Assembly (NCBI GenBank): GCA_947466225.1
Contig: CANIBL010000004.1
Span: 1 to 64,000 of the forward strand
DNA from: Deltaproteobacteria bacterium
Lineage (GTDB): Bacteria; Bdellovibrionota_B; Oligoflexia; Oligoflexales; Bog-1112
Direction: 5' to 3'
DNA length: 64,000 bases
The translations under genes were made by a program, and so were the position numbers. Position 1 is the stretch's first letter, and the number at the start of each line of letters is the position of its first letter. Below, one piece after another: positions 8,109-16,156 of the stretch. The notes below the pieces were generated by a model that had not been told where the DNA came from, did no database searches, and saw nothing but the letters and a program-made list of their open reading frames with translations.

Positions 8109-9401
8109 TTACTGACACAAGCCAAACGAACGAAATACGTCAGAAAAAATCTCCACCGCCTTCTCCAGCATTTCGTAGGTATGGTGTACCATCAAACTTA
8201 CCCGAAGTTTTTGTGCTTCTTGGGCTACAGCTGGGTATTCGATGCTGTTTACAAATAGACCTCGATCATGAAGGGCGCAGTTGAGTTTTCGAATATTTAT
8301 GGTAGCTGGGATGGGAATGGGCACGATCGGAGAGTGAGAGTGAATCTTGATTCCGACTTCCTGCATGCGATGGCAGAAATAGGCGATTTTTTGGCGAAGT
8401 TGAAGGCGCATCTCTGGTTGCAGGGTAATTTTCTTCACTCCAGCCAAAATGGCAGCAGTGGAGGTTAAAGGCAAATGTGCAGAAAAGAGGTAGGGACGAG
8501 AAAAATACCGCAAATACTGGCATATATTATGGCTGCTAGCCACAAATCCACCTGTAAGAGCGAATGTTTTGCTGAAGGATCCCATCAGCAAGGGAATTTG
8601 TCCGGTGAGATGAAAGAAGTCACAAACGCCGCCTCCATGGTCCCCTAATATACCGGTGCTGTGGGCATCATCTACAATCAAGAAGGCACCATATTCTTTG
8701 CACAGAGAGCTGATCTCTGGCAACGGAGCCATATCCCCTTCCATAGAATAAAGCCCCTCTACACAAACAAAAATTTGCCGACGGATTTCACCTCTTCGTA
8801 GTTCTTGCAACAGGAGGTGCAGGTGATTACAATCGTTATGAGAAAATTTTCTGGTAGTGATTTTGGCTCGAGAGCGCTTAAGCGATAAGCCATCGATGAC
8901 GCTAGCGTGGCAATAGGCATCGTAGAGTACGGCATCCCCGCTGTGTACCAATCCATCGATCCATCCCAAATTGGCTTGGTATCCACTGGGAAAGAGAATG
9001 CAATCTTCGCAGCCTTTTAGTTTTGCAATTTCTCTCTCGAGTTTTCGATGTAAGGCATGGGTTCCATTGAGAAGGGAGGGGCCTGCTACACCAGCGCCAT
9101 AGGCCTCCATGGCGTTGGTGACTGCAGATAGGATGTCGGGGTCATTGGCAAAGCCCAAGTAGTTGTTGGACCCCAACATGAGCATCTCTTTTCCCTGGGG
9201 ATATTCTGCGGTTTTGATTTGCACCACAGGTCCCATGGCAGAGAGAATTTCTCGTTGATAGGAGACAGATCCAGATTGTTTTTCGGTTTCATAGTAGGCC
9301 AAAAAAGGCCGGATGCGATCTTCTACGCTGTCACAAGCGCGAGAAGGGAAAAAATCAGAAAGAGAGAAGTTTTCGCCACCAGAAACCGTTGGGTGGATCA
9401 T
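8109..9401 (-). CDS. Alpha-oxoamine synthase (BioF / KBL / serine palmitoyltransferase family)
   Basis: A 430-residue PLP enzyme that condenses an amino acid with an acyl thioester and releases CO2. It shows LGSNNYLGFANDP, GPSLLNGTHALHRKLE, FPSGYQANLGWIDGL, the PLP-ring His in DAYCHASVIDGL, IVDDAHSTGILGDHGGG, and the PLP lysine in LMGSFSKTFALTGGFV. All catalytic parts are intact. The N-terminus is about 40 residues longer than E. coli BioF. No bio gene is adjacent. Lipid-kinase-like, SDR, methyltransferase and diiron neighbours favour a long-chain-base-forming role over biotin synthesis, but the subfamily cannot be settled by eye. ATG 9401, 15 bp after the diiron gene. Confidence 0.9.
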   Translation of the reverse strand: MIHPTVSGGENFSLSDFFPSRACDSVEDRIRPFLAYYETEKQSGSVSYQREILSAMGPVVQIKTAEYPQGKEMLMLGSNNYLGFANDPDILSAVTNAMEAYGAGVAGPSLLNGTHALHRKLEREIAKLKGCEDCILFPSGYQANLGWIDGLVHSGDAVLYDAYCHASVIDGLSLKRSRAKITTRKFSHNDCNHLHLLLQELRRGEIRRQIFVCVEGLYSMEGDMAPLPEISSLCKEYGAFLIVDDAHSTGILGDHGGGVCDFFHLTGQIPLLMGSFSKTFALTGGFVASSHNICQYLRYFSRPYLFSAHLPLTSTAAILAGVKKITLQPEMRLQLRQKIAYFCHRMQEVGIKIHSHSPIVPIPIPATINIRKLNCALHDRGLFVNSIEYPAVAQEAQKLRVSLMVHHTYEMLEKAVEIFSDVFRSFGLCQ

Positions 9402-9416
9402 GTGATATCGCCTTCT

Positions 9417-10085
9417 TTACTGCATCGGCCTTCGGAGGAGGTCCCTACATTGGGTAAGGGCACGCCATGAACTTTTGTTGATAACGGTATCTGGGTCAAT
9501 GCCAAGTCGTCGAAACTGCTTGCGTAAGCTTCGATTATATAATGCATATTTCCCCATATGAATATCCAGTCGAAAGAGCCATAGGAATGCACTCAACCAA
9601 ACTCGATGGATTCTGTCTGTGGAGTATTGCTGAATGAAAGTCTTCATAGATTCGATGTGACGAAATTCATCTTTTTCGATTTGTCTAAACAAGGACTCCA
9701 ATTCGACCAACTTTTGTTTCTCGGCTTTTTTTCGCAATTGTGCATAAAGCTGTACGGAAAAGAGCTCGTAAAAATACAGCAAAGAAAATCCCAAAAGAGG
9801 TCTTTTTTTAACCAAAAATCGAATCGAAGGCAGCAGCACGTGGTAAAAAATTTGATCACTTTTCGTGGGTTTCATTTTCGTAAACGACAGGCTTTCTCGT
9901 AGATATCCGGTCAGTAAGCCTGCGTGTCGTTGTTCATCTGCAGAATGTTGTGTCAAGACGCGAACAGCCTCGTGATGGGAGGAATATGAAAGCAAGAGCG
10001 GTTGCAACACATGGTGCTCCATGCTTTCGGATGTGGCGATCGCGCTCAATACACGTCGCCAAGCTGCTGCATCTGGGTGGGGCAT
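9417..10085 (-). CDS. Ferritin-like diiron protein (putative oxygenase/hydroxylase)
   Basis: A 222-residue, largely helical protein. SESMEHHVLQPLLL and HSADEQRHAGLLTGYL supply one Glu plus an E-x-x-H pair. YFYELFSVQLYAQLRKK and EKDEFRHIESMKTFI supply the second Glu and E-x-x-H pair, giving the four-helix diiron signature of AurF, MiaE and ribonucleotide-reductase-like proteins. It would activate O2 for hydroxylation or desaturation. ATG 10,085 has AGGA six bases upstream. Its place next to the alpha-oxoamine synthase suggests it oxidises that enzyme's product; the substrate is inferred only. Confidence 0.72.
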   Translation of the reverse strand: MPHPDAAAWRRVLSAIATSESMEHHVLQPLLLSYSSHHEAVRVLTQHSADEQRHAGLLTGYLRESLSFTKMKPTKSDQIFYHVLLPSIRFLVKKRPLLGFSLLYFYELFSVQLYAQLRKKAEKQKLVELESLFRQIEKDEFRHIESMKTFIQQYSTDRIHRVWLSAFLWLFRLDIHMGKYALYNRSLRKQFRRLGIDPDTVINKSSWRALTQCRDLLRRPMQ

Positions 10086-10097
10086 TCTGGTTCCTGC

Positions 10098-10700
10098 TTA
10101 TTCTTCGCTACCAAGTACTTCAATATATTTCATCACATGATAAGTGGAGGAAATAACGGATTGCAAACAAACCAAATACTTCCGTTTTTCTTCTTGCCCG
10201 CCTGTTGCCTCGATCTTGGCGATTTGTGCCGTGTAAACCTCAGGTAATGGCAAAGGTTTTTCTTCAAACATGGCATCTTTAATTTGAATCAGCATGTCAG
10301 AGAGAGCCTCTTTTTCCCTTGGCATTGCGGTGTAGGTGTCTTTGAAGCTGGCAACAATGATCTGTTGGGTTTCCGGTTTCATCTTGGACCAAGTTTCAAG
10401 TCCGTTGAAAAAATCGGTGGAGAAGGCCTTGTTATCCGCTTGGGTTCTGATGTGAAACAAGGTTTTTGCCATGTGTTCTGGCGTAAAGTGTGCATCAAAT
10501 TTTTCTTTGAAAATAGGGGCTACGTATTGCCATAGAGAGTCATGGTAAATCTGCCACATTCTTTTATGTGCTTCGTGAGATTTTACTTCGCGGGCCTCTT
10601 GCTCAATCTTCTGCAAAACCCTCGGTGGCATTCGATCTAAGGCGAGAAGAGTGGTACTCGATCCAATGATCACAGCGGCTGCCAGTAGAAATTTTTTCAT
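10098..10700 (-). CDS. Periplasmic protein of unknown function
   Basis: A 200-residue protein with an N-terminal signal peptide (MKKFLLAAAVIIGSS..., likely cleaved after TTLLA). The mature part is charged and helical, with no family motif I recognise. ATG 10,700 has GGAG six bases upstream; the longer in-frame extension to 10,952 runs through the intergenic region and into the opposite-strand gene. It is the first gene of the minus-strand operon, divergent from the membrane protein at 10,778 and 12 bp ahead of the diiron gene. A lipid-binding or export role would fit but is not shown by the sequence. Confidence 0.7.
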   Translation of the reverse strand: MKKFLLAAAVIIGSSTTLLALDRMPPRVLQKIEQEAREVKSHEAHKRMWQIYHDSLWQYVAPIFKEKFDAHFTPEHMAKTLFHIRTQADNKAFSTDFFNGLETWSKMKPETQQIIVASFKDTYTAMPREKEALSDMLIQIKDAMFEEKPLPLPEVYTAQIAKIEATGGQEEKRKYLVCLQSVISSTYHVMKYIEVLGSEE

Positions 10701-10777
10701 TTGTATCTCCATTGAAAAATATTGTGAGAAGCTGTACACCTGGGGTCGATGGGAACGGTACAAGAAGGAATTTTGAG

Positions 10778-11863
10778 ATGCAACCTCTTCATGCAGCAAA
10801 ATCGGTGTGGCTAGAAAATTCCCAACGAGAAAAATATGTGATGATATATTCCGGTGTATTTTGTCTGGTGATGATCCTGCCGTATTTTTCTCACGGGGAA
10901 GCAAGTGTGATACCTGTCTACAATTTTTATTTGCTGCTATTTGGGATGCCACACAATTATCTTACATGGGCGAGCATTTTTTCTGGTGGCGGCACCCCTC
11001 TTTTGACTTCTCGGGCATTTTGGATTCCCATTGGCGTGGCATTTTTAGCTGTAGTGGGCTTGATGGGCTTTCCCAATGGAACAGTTGAGGTCGCCATTCT
11101 CAATCTCATCACCTACGTGTCTCTGTGGCATGCATATCGACAGCATCATGGCATCTGCAAGGTATATGATGCTGTGCAAGCTCAGAGAATGGGGGATTCT
11201 TCGATTTTTTCCGATCGGAAAATTCTCAATGTATTTTTGTTGTTTTCTCTATTCTCCGTATTGATATGGGCCTTTACTCAAGAGGAGGTTCGATTTTTAC
11301 TATCAGCTGATGCCCAATACAACCTTTGGTATCCTCGGTTGCCCCATAGATTCTTTGTTTTGTGGGTTGTGGTAACCGCAGTTTTGGGAATTTGGGGCGT
11401 AAAGCGAGCCTATTGGGATCGATGGCGGCAGGGAAAATATTTGCCGATCCCCCAAGGGGCAACTATGTTGGTGGCAACGTTGACGTATGTGGTGCCATAT
11501 TTCTATTTGCCTTTATCGGCATTGCCGATTTCCATCGCCATTGGGACCATGTATCACAATATTCAATATTTTGGATTTGTATGGCTGTACGAAAAAAATT
11601 ACGCCCATGTACGACAAGCAGAAGGCGGGGATTTATCCCACTTGCAAACGATCTCCTACCAGGGTGATTGGAAGCGCTATTTTTCCTACGCATTTTTGTA
11701 TTCTCTGTCTATTTTTCTATTGTACGGTCTCTTGCCTCACCACTGGATGTTGCCGGTGATTTATTTCTTGGCTTTCTCTCATTACTTGGTGGATGGGGTG
11801 ATGTGGCAGAAGAAACACAACGGAAATTTGTCTCCGGTCCTGCGTCGGTTGGCCGATGCCTGA
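10778..11863 (+). CDS. Multi-pass membrane protein with conserved-looking His motifs
   Basis: A 361-residue integral membrane protein with about nine hydrophobic segments. His-containing clusters sit at membrane boundaries: GMPHNYLTW, WHAYRQHHG, TMYHNIQYFGF and FSHYLVDGVMWQKKH. This spread recalls membrane diiron enzymes or Brp/Blh-type proteins, but I cannot name a family. ATG 10,778 has AGAAGGA eight bases upstream. It opens the plus-strand operon and its stop overlaps the SDR start by 8 bp. A membrane oxygenase or a lipid-handling protein are both possible. Confidence 0.72.
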   Translation: MQPLHAAKSVWLENSQREKYVMIYSGVFCLVMILPYFSHGEASVIPVYNFYLLLFGMPHNYLTWASIFSGGGTPLLTSRAFWIPIGVAFLAVVGLMGFPNGTVEVAILNLITYVSLWHAYRQHHGICKVYDAVQAQRMGDSSIFSDRKILNVFLLFSLFSVLIWAFTQEEVRFLLSADAQYNLWYPRLPHRFFVLWVVVTAVLGIWGVKRAYWDRWRQGKYLPIPQGATMLVATLTYVVPYFYLPLSALPISIAIGTMYHNIQYFGFVWLYEKNYAHVRQAEGGDLSHLQTISYQGDWKRYFSYAFLYSLSIFLLYGLLPHHWMLPVIYFLAFSHYLVDGVMWQKKHNGNLSPVLRRLADA

Positions 11864-12857
11864 GGTTTTGGTACTGGGTGCCAACGGGCATCTGGGGCGA
11901 AATCTCGTAGAGACCCTATTGAAAAAGGGGTATAGCGTACGAGCCGGGGTTCGCTCTTTGTTGCATCCATTGCCCATATGGGAAGGGCGATCTGCGGAGG
12001 TAGTGCAGGTAGACATTCTGGATGGAGCCTCCCTGGATCAAGCCATGTATGGGGTAGAAGGCGTGTTTCACTGTGCAGCGCCTACCGCTCTTTGGGCAAA
12101 GGATGCAAGGAAAGAAATTGCTGCGCCCATACTACGAGGTACGTTGGAGGTAATCGAGGCGGCCCATCGTCAGGGGGTGAAAAAAATACTTTATACCTCT
12201 ACCTGTGCTGCCATCGGATTTCATGCGCCAAAAGGAAGCGTTCTAACAGAAATAGATTGGAATCGAGAGACACAGCATCCCCAATTTAAAAGTAAAGTAG
12301 AAGCTGAGCTGCAAGGGGGAAAACTAGCAAAGAAATATGGCATTTCCTTTGTTCGGGTTTGTCCCCCTAGCATTTTGGGTCCTGGGTTTTATCGATCCAC
12401 ACCGAGTACAGCACCTTATGTAGGGTGGATCAACGGAAAGAAAATTGCAGTCCCGGATCTCGCCTATCATGTGGTGGATGTACGAGATCTTGCAAAGTCA
12501 CAGCTACATCTCTATGAGATGGCCGATGTACAAGATCGCTACATTGTATGTGGCCCATATACGGGAACCCAAGAGGTAATCGATATCCTTCGACGTGGTA
12601 TGCCTCTACTCAAAAACCCCATTCTGCTGTCATCTCGCATGTTGCCTATCGCATGGGGACTGGAGTGGATTCAGCGCCAAGTAACAGGCACGCCTCGTAC
12701 CCTGACTCGTACCTTGATTCGAGAGTGTGGAAGCGCAACCCAGCAATTAGATGGAAGCCGATTCCTAGCAACCTGTGAACCAGGGTGGGCGTTCACCCCG
12801 TTGGAGACGACACTATGGGATATGGTGCATTGGATACAACGTTCGAAGATACATTGA
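11856..12857 (+). CDS. NAD(P)-dependent epimerase/reductase (extended SDR) without the usual Tyr
   Basis: A 333-residue extended SDR of the 3-beta-HSD / dihydroflavonol-reductase type. LVLGANGHLGRNLVETLL is the dinucleotide motif, VEGVFHCAAPTALWA and ILYTSTCAAIGFHAP are core strands, and VVDVRDLAKSQLHLYE follows. Where the family has Y-x-x-x-K the sequence is HPQFKSKVEAE, so the Tyr position is Gln with Phe next to it. Chemistry may differ or the register may shift. Bacterial ketosphinganine reductases belong to this superfamily, which fits the alpha-oxoamine synthase across the divergent promoter. The start overlaps the membrane protein by 8 bp. Confidence 0.85.
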   Translation: MPEVLVLGANGHLGRNLVETLLKKGYSVRAGVRSLLHPLPIWEGRSAEVVQVDILDGASLDQAMYGVEGVFHCAAPTALWAKDARKEIAAPILRGTLEVIEAAHRQGVKKILYTSTCAAIGFHAPKGSVLTEIDWNRETQHPQFKSKVEAELQGGKLAKKYGISFVRVCPPSILGPGFYRSTPSTAPYVGWINGKKIAVPDLAYHVVDVRDLAKSQLHLYEMADVQDRYIVCGPYTGTQEVIDILRRGMPLLKNPILLSSRMLPIAWGLEWIQRQVTGTPRTLTRTLIRECGSATQQLDGSRFLATCEPGWAFTPLETTLWDMVHWIQRSKIH

Positions 12858-15091
12858 AAATTGTTACATGCAGGCGGGAATTTCCTCCGAATGTACCCCA
12901 GCGAGGCAAAGCCCAAACGTTATTCGCGTTAGCTGATCAAGGTTTTTGTGTGCCTCGTGGTATTTCTATTTGGTGCCCAGAGACGTGGAAGGGGGCCTTG
13001 ACATTTCATGATAGGCAGAGGATTTCTACGGTGTGCAAAAAGCTCTGTGTACAGGGGAATTGGATTGTACGATCTGCCTTTTTTACCGAAGATGGCGTTA
13101 TACATGCTCATGCAGGTGAGTTTGCCTCCTATCCCCATTTGAGTACAATGGAAGCCATATGCGATGCGATTGAGGCCAGTGCTATCGAGTGGAAATTGCG
13201 TGATCATGGGGGCTTCTGTATACTGGTACAAGAGATGGTACTGGGCTCTCATTCTGGGGTTTGCTTTCTGAGAGAGAGTGGAGATATTTCCCTTGGATTG
13301 GTACAAGGGGGATGTGAGTCGGTTACAGCTGGAACTGGGGTTGTGGAAGAGATCTTGCTGGATCGTACTACGTTACGAGTGATCTCTCCTTCGACCCTTC
13401 CTTCTGCGGAGAGGGAAATTTCGCGATTTGTAGGGGAAGTTGCGCTTCAGGTCTATGCATTCGATCCAATGCCGTTGGATATTGAGTGGACGTTTTATCA
13501 AGGCAAGGTAGTTGTTTTACAAGCACGTCCATTAACATCCGAAGCTGCTTTGGATCTTCAGCAAGAAATCGTTCAAGTTGAAATCCAACGCTTGCAACAA
13601 TATCCAGATGACGTATGGACTGATCTCTCGATTTCGGAAGTTTTTGGTACACCATCTCCCCTGTTTACCTCCCTTTTGCAACAGGATACAGGGTATCTTG
13701 CCTGTATACGAAAGACACTCTCCTTATTTGGCTTGCCTACGTATCCGGATCTTACGGGGGCTCCAATTTTTTCCCCCATTTGTCACAAGGCATATCTTAA
13801 TCTGTCTGCTTATTTGCGTGCAGTATGTCCTGCTTTTCAGATTCAGCGCAATCCGAAGTCAGAGGTAGGATCTCCATTTTTACTGAAATTTCGAAGTGAA
13901 TCTACATGGTGGCAGCGTGTAATGGTTGGATGGCAGGTACTTTCGTTCATACGTCGTATCAGTGCGGTACGACGGTTGGTGGAGGCCCCGCCTCGGGAGT
14001 TCGTAGAATCCCCGTTTCAAGAAACATTCCGAGAGTTAACAGAACAAATTTGCCCTCGGCACCTCAGTACGGATCTCTTGGCTGCCTGGGGACAGGGGTG
14101 GTTGCGGTGGGTTTTGCAAAAATGGAAACCATTGGAAGCAAAAGAAATCGAGCATCAGCTGATTTCTGGTCTAGATAATAATTTCAATGTGATGTGCACC
14201 CAGGGATTGTGGGACTTGTCGCAGGGAAAACTTTCTCTTGAAGCGTTTCTGATTCGATTCGGTCATCGAGGCAATCCAGATTGGGAAATTGCAGCCCCTA
14301 GGTGGCGGGAAACACCGGATAAAGTCAAGAAAATGGCCTTGCAGATGCAACATATGGAAGATCCCCACGCCCGTTTTGTACAGCAACAAAAAAAACGTCT
14401 GGAGGTAGAGGCAGCATTCTTTCGGTGGATTCGTGTACATCCGATTTTCCGATGGATGCATAAAAAAATTCATCGAGAACTTAAGATGTTACAGAGGATC
14501 ATCCCTTTGCGAGAAGAAACTCAAAGCCAGGTATATCGATATATGGAACAGTTGCGAGGCTTGGCCCAAGAAATGGGCCGACAATCGGGGTTGCCAGAAG
14601 GGGATGTGTTTTTTTTGACCCTAACGGAATTTGAACGCTTGCCGATTGTGCCACTGGATGTACTATCTCAGATTCAGCAACGAAAACGAGAGCGAGAATT
14701 GGCCCCTCGCTTATATACACCTTCTGTGGTGGATGCCAAAAATTGTAAGGAAATTGGACAAATCCCTTCTTCTACTCTAGATGGAGTGTCATATGAAGGA
14801 ATTGGAATTTCACCTGGATATGCCGAAGGGGTGGTGCGGAAGGTACAAGTGATCGATGAAAATACTCAGGTTCATGCAGAGGATGTGTTCGTGATGCCAT
14901 GGGTAGACCCATCTTGGGCATCCGTATTGATTCAGGCCAAGGCCCTGATATTGGAGCGAGGCAGCAGTTTCAGTCATAGTGCCATCTTAGCGCGAGAATA
15001 TGGACTTCCAGCTGTGGTCTGTTCTGCGAAGTGGGAAAATGGACAACGCGTTGCGGTCAATGGTATAACAGGAAAGGTTTGTATTTTGTAA
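12815..15091 (+). CDS. PEP-utilising / rifampicin-phosphotransferase-like enzyme (copy 2)
   Basis: A 758-residue paralogue of the 3890-6073 protein with the same layout. The ATP-grasp half has KAQTLFALADQGFCVPRG, WIVRSAFFTEDG, CILVQEMVLGSHSGVCF and LDIEWTFYQGKVVVLQARP. A helical middle region follows. The phosphohistidine domain has GIGISPGYAEGVV and GSSFSHSAILAREYGLPAVV (active His after FS). Sequence identity to copy 1 looks low, so this is not a recent duplication. ATG 12,815 has GGAG eight bases upstream and lies 43 bp inside the SDR gene. Phosphate or pyrophosphate transfer to a pathway intermediate is inferred. Confidence 0.83.
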   Translation: MGYGALDTTFEDTLKIVTCRREFPPNVPQRGKAQTLFALADQGFCVPRGISIWCPETWKGALTFHDRQRISTVCKKLCVQGNWIVRSAFFTEDGVIHAHAGEFASYPHLSTMEAICDAIEASAIEWKLRDHGGFCILVQEMVLGSHSGVCFLRESGDISLGLVQGGCESVTAGTGVVEEILLDRTTLRVISPSTLPSAEREISRFVGEVALQVYAFDPMPLDIEWTFYQGKVVVLQARPLTSEAALDLQQEIVQVEIQRLQQYPDDVWTDLSISEVFGTPSPLFTSLLQQDTGYLACIRKTLSLFGLPTYPDLTGAPIFSPICHKAYLNLSAYLRAVCPAFQIQRNPKSEVGSPFLLKFRSESTWWQRVMVGWQVLSFIRRISAVRRLVEAPPREFVESPFQETFRELTEQICPRHLSTDLLAAWGQGWLRWVLQKWKPLEAKEIEHQLISGLDNNFNVMCTQGLWDLSQGKLSLEAFLIRFGHRGNPDWEIAAPRWRETPDKVKKMALQMQHMEDPHARFVQQQKKRLEVEAAFFRWIRVHPIFRWMHKKIHRELKMLQRIIPLREETQSQVYRYMEQLRGLAQEMGRQSGLPEGDVFFLTLTEFERLPIVPLDVLSQIQQRKRERELAPRLYTPSVVDAKNCKEIGQIPSSTLDGVSYEGIGISPGYAEGVVRKVQVIDENTQVHAEDVFVMPWVDPSWASVLIQAKALILERGSSFSHSAILAREYGLPAVVCSAKWENGQRVAVNGITGKVCIL

Positions 15092-15115
15092 TTTGGCGGT
15101 GTCTACGGGGCTTCG

Positions 15116-16084
15116 ATGTATAAAATTTTAACCTTCAATCATCATGAAACGTACTTGGCCTGGCTTGCACAGACCGGGCATCATTTCGATGTGGTGACCC
15201 AATATGGATCCCTCTCGTTGCCTTGGTTGCATGATCGGGTGCCTTGTCCTCCTAACGTGAATTTGGTCCCATGGGGAAAAGAAGTACAAAAAAAATTGCG
15301 AGAAGGCTATTATGACATGGTGCTTTGCCATACGGTGAAAAATCTGATTTGGATGTTTCCGTATACAAGGTCCCAATTCATTTTTCTCCAGCATATTCCC
15401 TTGTTTCGATATATTCCCACCCTGTACATAAAATCTTGGGTGAAACGATGGGTTGTCTCGATTTTTTGTAAAACTCATGCATGTAAATTAGTAGCTGTTT
15501 CTGAATTCAAATCTCGTTCGTGGCAGTTTCCCGATACTTCGGTAATTGAATTTGCCGTGTTACCTTTTCCTCCCGTTTATTCGGATAGCGAAGCCAAAAT
15601 TGTTATGGTGGGAAATCAAGTAAAAGAGCGGGGTCCTGAGTTGGGGTGGCCGATTGTGGAGCCTTTGTTGTCGGAGTTCCCTATTACCATAGTGGGAATG
15701 AATCCTCAGATTCCAAACTCTGTTCGATTAAAAGATTATGCTACATTTCAAGAGTATTTGCGGCAGTTTTCAATTTATTTATATACAGTACAAATGCCAT
15801 ACGGAGATGGCTTGAATTGTAGTTTGGTGGAAGCTATGAGCATGGGGATGGCAGTCGTTACCTTATATAACCCGACTTCTCCGATTCAACACGGAGAAAC
15901 AGGTTTGGTCGCCCATGACCTAGCAGAACTTCGATTGCATCTTCAAACTTTGCTTCAGGATAAAGAGTTACAAAAAAAATTGGGAGAAAATGCAAAAAAA
16001 ATGGTGAAAGAGAGATTCTCAATCGTGCGTTTTGTAGAACAGTGGAATGCCGTATTTTCTTCTGCTGCAAAGATCTTAAATTGA
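15116..16084 (+). CDS. GT-B glycosyltransferase (GT4-like)
   Basis: A 322-residue cytoplasmic glycosyltransferase. The C-terminal Rossmann half carries KIVMVGNQVKERGPELGW, then the sugar-nucleotide motif MPYGDGLNCSLVEAMSMG (E-x7-E region), and HGETGLVAHDLAEL, typical of GT4 enzymes. The N-terminal acceptor half is divergent. It follows the PEP-utilising gene by 24 bp and is likely the last gene of the plus-strand operon, where it would glycosylate the pathway product. Donor and acceptor cannot be read from the sequence. Confidence 0.82.
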   Translation: MYKILTFNHHETYLAWLAQTGHHFDVVTQYGSLSLPWLHDRVPCPPNVNLVPWGKEVQKKLREGYYDMVLCHTVKNLIWMFPYTRSQFIFLQHIPLFRYIPTLYIKSWVKRWVVSIFCKTHACKLVAVSEFKSRSWQFPDTSVIEFAVLPFPPVYSDSEAKIVMVGNQVKERGPELGWPIVEPLLSEFPITIVGMNPQIPNSVRLKDYATFQEYLRQFSIYLYTVQMPYGDGLNCSLVEAMSMGMAVVTLYNPTSPIQHGETGLVAHDLAELRLHLQTLLQDKELQKKLGENAKKMVKERFSIVRFVEQWNAVFSSAAKILN

Positions 16085-16156
16085 CCGTCATAGAAAATGT
16101 TTATACAGTCACCCTTCGTCTTGTTGAATTGGATTTGAGAAGAAGGTGGTGGCAGT

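Noticed and set aside
8109-9401. Firm assignment as BioF (biotin synthesis)
   Set aside because: Motifs are shared by BioF, KBL, HemA and serine palmitoyltransferase; no other bio gene is adjacent and the context suggests a lipid product.
10701-10952. 84-residue N-terminal extension of the periplasmic protein gene
   Set aside because: It overlaps the divergent membrane-protein gene and hides a good signal peptide that starts at an ATG with a proper SD.
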